From NCBI RefSeq assembly GCF_910592395.1, contig NC_088308.1, positions 19,049,501 through 19,113,500 of the forward strand: DNA of 64,000 bases. Reading direction: 5' to 3'. Each line of letters begins with the position of its first letter. Within the stretch, counting starts at the first letter, position 1. This document shows positions 60,244 to 64,000 of this stretch, piece by piece. Position numbers and translations under genes: made by a program. The stretch comes from Lineus longissimus. Taxonomy: Eukaryota > Nemertea > Pilidiophora > Heteronemertea > Lineidae. Under the pieces are notes generated by a model, which ran no database searches, was not told the origin of the DNA, and was given only the letters and a program-made list of their open reading frames with translations.

Positions 60244-63200
60244 GTCGTCGTCGTCGTCGTCGTCGCCAAGGTATCATCATTCTTCACAGAAAACACAGGC
60301 AGCATTTTAACAATTTGTGTAGTCAAATCCCTGTACCTTTGAATTTTTTCTACAACATAACCTTGGCTTTCACCACTGAACATCCCATCAAAACTATATT
60401 TTTTAGGTGTATAATAAAAGACATTTCAAGAGCAATGGCCTGGCCGATTTATCAAATCACAGGTTCATATCATCTGCCTCAAGTACCACGGTATGTATTT
60501 TTGCCCTTCAAGAGCACGTCGATGCGAATTGCTACAAGCACGGTGATGGATGCGCAAGAGCGACAGCATGTTTTTTTTCACTTGGGACTCTACTCGGGAT
60601 TTTTGCTTTTAATCAGAAGCCAAGAAAGCACCATGGCTCACTCTAAACACGAAAAAGCATGATAGGTGTCTTCTGATTGGCCAACTCTTGACCGGAAGTC
60701 CCAACTGCCTTCTTGCGGATAGCAACAAAATTGGGTTTAGTTGTTCGTGTCGATACTGAAAGCGGCAATAAGAATTGCAACGATTACCGTATATGAATTT
60801 TTTTTTTCTATCATTGCATCATCTCTTAATTGCTCTTTGAAGCTCTATTTCTTTGATCACTCACTTTCAATCTCTAACATGACTTACTCTCTTCCATAAT
60901 CCCCATGATCCTAATTAACACAGTCATGTCCCCTGAAACGAATAGTTTTAGGACATACATGTATATCAACACATTTTCCCATGGCAGAGGATATTCCCAT
61001 GCCCCATATAGTACACATGACTTTGTCACACTTCCAGTCAGATACGCCGGTATGCTCTACCAGCTTCCACCCTACACCATTCACATTTCATATCATCTCA
61101 CTTGCATGCGCGGCATTACTAATAAAATGTTTCTTCTTTTCAGCATTTGAGTGTGTTTAACTTCGCACGTTTTTTCTCCTTTTTACTAAATTTATAGATA
61201 TTGCCCAAAACAACAAAATGCCTTTTGCTTGGCGCCTTTCGCTGAGGTGGTCACAGTTTCACCACGTTTTAAAACCGTATATCACTGCGGTTAAATACAT
61301 GTATGCTAGCATAAATTCCTCTGATAACTGAGACAGCCTTGATAGGAACACATTCAAACACGCCGCTTCCACTGACGAGAAGCAACCCTTCGTTCCCGCC
61401 ATTTCCACTGGCACGCGCAGCATGGCCCCTCATCCCGCCTATATCAGTAACAAGTGGGCAGGGCCATTTGAAAGCAGCCGACCAGGGCCAGTGGCTAAAC
61501 TATCTGAGGGACCGCCAGACCCTTGATCCTGAGTTTCGAGGGGCCAACTGTAAAACCAAAACAAGCTTCACCAGCAGAAGATGAAATCATACGGTCCACT
61601 TAAAATCGATGAGTTCTGATGCTAAAAATTGTCACTTTGAGTTTCCAAGATAGGACCCCGCGTTGGTTACGTAATACAATTTACCAGCAGATGGGTTAGA
61701 AAACTATCATAAATTCAGCACCCCCTACGTTCATCTAGAAATAGCTAGCTCAGGGCCAATTTACACGTTGGTGATTTTTGTAAATTTAATTCATAATTGA
61801 ATCTTATTAATTCATTGCGGTCCGTTTGGTAATGGATAAGGGTCCTATTTTGGTGACTTCATCTAAATACAGAAATCCAAATTTGCTTTGATTCTGACTG
61901 CAGCGGAGTATGCTAAAAGTCTTATAAGCAATTTACATTATAAAAATTATGCCCACCATGGAGGGCGATAGTAATTTTGTCAGATAGGAGACACAGAATA
62001 TTAACGAGCATGTTCGTGTGACTTCCTTGCGTCTGGACGCCACGATGGAGCAAGCAGCTAATGCCACACTATCATGTGATTTCCTTGCTGAGCAGATTTA
62101 TAGGGGAAGGTTGAGACATAAAAGTCAAAGTTCTGGTGGTGATCCGAGTCTTTCCCCACCATCAGGTCATTCACGATTTGTTCGACTTGAACTGAACCTG
62201 AAGTAATGTATGTTCGTTTGTATTGATCTTGGCGTCTGGACGCCATGCTGGTTCGATCATGTCTCCCTAATCAACTCATCTGCTCGAGTTATACTCAGGG
62301 TCTTCATTTCATTTACCTGTCAATCTTCTCGTGACGTATCGCCGTATCGGCAGCTTGACTAAAGTGGTTAAAGGAATTGATACCGAACTGTAGGTATCGG
62401 TTTTCTCACCAAACATTGCGAGGGTGGAGCTAAACTGCTCCTTAGTAGACGAGTGGAGGTTTTGGGTGAAATCATCTTTTTGTTTTAGAACGGCCTGGTC
62501 CAAGTGTTAGCTCCACACTGTTTTTGACTGCAGTTAATCACCAAAATCCTAGGTTGTGGTTCAAAGACATTACGTTCCAATGGTGATCAGAACACCTCTA
62601 CTGACACTGACCGAGCCGTTTCAATCTATTTCAGGCGTACATGGTCTTCTCTGAAAGTGTGGCTGCAGGTGCACAGACCGGGGTGAAGGAATGCAAGGAC
62701 CAATTCAAGTGGGACAGATGGAACTGTCCGGAAAACACTTTCTCATTATTCACACACAATGCACTTCCAAGAGGTAAGTCATAGCAAAGACTACAGTGGC
62801 TTCATACCACTTTTTTACGAAGTACCCGTATATAGCCAGTAGCTTTTGCAACTGCCGAAACCAAAGCAAGCAAATAATCGTTGCTATTCCGAAGTTGACC
62901 AATTACTGTCTTCCAGACGCAATGTCATTTCCGAGAGAGCTGCTCTCTTGGCCGAAAGCGCCAACGCGATGCTGTGATGACAGCAATACGATGCAGTAAT
63001 TTCTGAGAAAGCGGTTGTCTTGGCAGCGTCAACATGATTCTATGACAGCAATGGCAATTTCAGAGCGAGCCTGGCCCAATAATCCCGATGAAATCTGATC
63101 ACGTAACATTATCCTTGCAGCCAACAAGGAGACATCTTTTGTCCACGCGATCACCTCCGCTGGGGTCATGTTTACCCTGACTCGGAACTGTAGCCTTGGT

Positions 63201-64000
63201 GACTTCGATAAATGTAGCTGTGACGACAGCAAAAAGGGTCAACCAGGTAGGAAGCACGGTAAATATCTGGCACACTGTATGATGTGCTTTTGGTGTTTAT
63301 GCACAAAGCCTTCTCTTCAGCCCAACTTGCACTAACGGCGATCTGCGGCAATGTTGTATGTTTACCGTTCAGCTCCTAAACGGATGAGATTGCAAGACAT
63401 TTCAGTGTTTCCTATCAAGTCTTGAAGTCACTCGTCAATATCAATATATCATATAGGTTTCTAATAACCATTTAATTGATAATAATAGCGATTCGCTTCA
63501 AAAATAGATTTAATTCCTTTCTACATGTAAATGAAACCATGGGACTGCCAAAGTCGATTTTTCGGAAATATCAGAACTTGTGCAATAACTAGGTTAAATT
63601 TAAGAATACGATGTCATGTATGCATGCTCGCAGTGACGTCAGGAGGTTTAAACCAATTCTAACTCATTTCAGGAGGGGCGAGATGGAACTGGGGTGGTTG
63701 TAGCGACAATGTAAGATTTGGTGAGAAGATATCGAAGCAGTTCGTCGACACGCTAGAGACAGGGAAGGATGCTAGAGCGACCATGAACCTCCACAACAAC
63801 GACGTAGGAAGAAGGGTAAGGCGACGGTTGATATCAATGAGCAGTGATGCCAATTGGACTTAAAGCTGCACCTACTATGAACATGATGAATGGACCAATG
63901 TTATACCTCGAGAACCGTTTCCAAACTTCGTTTGATTCAGTTTGAACATAATAGACATGTATTCTTGTTTGAATTTCAGGCTGTTCGGAAGACTCTGAAG
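45720..64000 (+). CDS. WNT8: Wnt8-class secreted signalling protein, 5' part (gene runs off the window)
   Basis: Secreted lipid-modified ligand for Frizzled/LRP receptors, used in early axial patterning. Exons seen: 45720-45787 (start and signal peptide, MQNNTWIFVYTIFVSLLI), 45898-45931 (SLNNFLMTGPK), 62635-62773 (AYMVFSESVAAGAQTGVKEC to THNALPR), 63121-63246 (ANKETSFVHAITSAGVMF to CSCDDSKKGQPG), 63673-63815 (GARWNWGGCSDNVRFGEK to MNLHNNDVGRR) and 63980-64000 (AVRKTLK, open). Junction phases agree throughout, including TG/G completing the tryptophan before SLNNFL, as in vertebrate Wnt8 (WSVNNFLITGPK). Cysteines match the Wnt pattern so far. The palmitoleoylated serine and C-terminal cysteine-rich half lie outside. 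A 16.7-kb intron follows exon 2. Whether it is Wnt8a or Wnt8b is not meaningful outside vertebrates. Confidence 0.94.
46028..46059. promoter_or_regulatory. Inverted pair of TCF/LEF-like sites in Wnt8 intron 2
   Basis: aacatcaaag (46028-46037) and its exact reverse complement ctttgatgtt (46050-46059) face each other across 12 bases. Each contains the TCF/LEF core ATCAAAG. They lie about 100 bp past exon 2 of a Wnt gene, where feedback by beta-catenin/TCF is plausible. Function is inferred. Confidence 0.4.
47503..47526. repeat. Perfect 11-bp-arm hairpin
   Basis: ttaaccatgtt-tt-aacatggttaa, followed at once by aatggtt-aa-aaccatt. Two nested-looking short palindromes built from the same ggtta/taacc word. 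Confidence 0.8.
49987..50006. repeat. Poly-G run (20 bases) followed by taggggg
   Basis: An uninterrupted G tract in the Wnt8 intron, with further G-rich sequence downstream. It could form a G-quadruplex. Its true length may be uncertain because homopolymers are error-prone in sequencing. Confidence 0.85.
56050..56112 (+). repeat. Dispersed repeat copy A
   Basis: Shares agcatgata, gtcttctgattggccaact and gaccggaagt, in the same order and spacing, with copy B at 60656-60720. Similarity fades on both sides, so this is a fragment of a larger dispersed family. Confidence 0.7.
59570..59905 (+). repeat. Diverged tandem duplication, period about 170-190 bp
   Basis: Blocks recur in order: gacagctggggcgggg/gacagccagggcgggg (59571, 59739), gacaattgg (59605, 59779) and tctgccaacgtcagatgt (59694, 59885). 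The changing spacing shows indels since duplication. Confidence 0.7.
60186..60266. repeat. Compound (ATC)n(GTC)n trinucleotide repeat
   Basis: About 18 ATC/CAT-phase units, with a gatc interruption near 60197, pass directly into eight GTC units. The His, Met and Ile runs in overlapping ORFs come from this repeat. Confidence 0.95.
60656..60720 (+). repeat. Dispersed repeat copy B
   Basis: Second copy of the sequence at 56050-56112, with agcatgata, then gtcttctgattggccaact, then gaccggaagt. Same strand, 4.6 kb away. Confidence 0.7.

Larger units (their letters stand above)
45932..62634 (+). other. Wnt8 intron 2 (16.7 kb)
   Basis: Phase-0 intron between GPK and AYM. It contains no recognised nested gene; ORFs up to 159 codons here lack domains, and the longest runs through a microsatellite. 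It holds paired TCF/LEF-like sites near its start, a 20-base G run, a compound (ATC)n(GTC)n repeat, a diverged tandem duplication near 59.6-59.9 kb, and two copies of a dispersed sequence (56050, 60656). Confidence 0.8.

Noticed and set aside
60183-60662. 159-codon ORF with poly-His and poly-Arg
   Set aside because: Driven by the ATC/GTC repeat; no domain.

Overview
This is a stretch of animal nuclear DNA: AT-rich, intron-rich, with GT-AG splice sites and orthologues of animal genes. A Wnt8-class gene and repeat ends that I associate with mollusc and other lophotrochozoan introns suggest a lophotrochozoan such as a mollusc, brachiopod or annelid. That placement is inference. Exon models were built by hand from splice sites, reading phase and remembered family sequences. 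In all four complete multi-exon genes the coding exons sum to a multiple of three with no internal stop. The gene lengths are SEC31 1209 aa, ECHS1 300 aa, WDR45B 344 aa and the SLC15-like gene 585 aa.

Layout: 1-2270 is a 146-bp satellite array with higher-order structure. 4789-23662 (minus) is SEC31A, the outer COPII coat scaffold, in 25 coding exons. Its 5.8-kb intron (8910-14745) holds a possible internal promoter and first exon, a possible cassette exon and repeat ends. 24.0-24.5 kb carries a 126-bp near-perfect inverted repeat, next to an ETS/CRE-like element at 24846-24859. 25263-26402 (plus) is an intronless Sir2-family gene of bacterial-like type. 28024-30817 (minus) is mitochondrial enoyl-CoA hydratase ECHS1. 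It sits head to head, 346 bp apart, with WDR45B/WIPI3 (31164-34299, plus), an autophagy PROPPIN. 37995-42474 (minus) is a divergent proton/oligopeptide-transporter-family gene (SLC15A3/4-like). Its 5' region carries a 187-bp tandem duplication that copied the start codon and created a short upstream ORF. From 45720 to the window end (plus) runs the 5' half of Wnt8. Its signal-peptide exon and a 34-bp second exon lie 16.7 kb upstream of the next exon. The gene continues beyond base 64000.

The genes are unrelated housekeeping and signalling genes, so no operon-like logic is expected. The clearest shared regulation is the two divergent pairs (ECHS1/WDR45B and SEC31A/sirtuin). The observations most worth following are the sirtuin with a degenerate zinc site, the candidate hidden SEC31 exons, the higher-order satellite, the start-codon duplication in the transporter, and an inverted pair of TCF/LEF sites just inside the Wnt8 gene.
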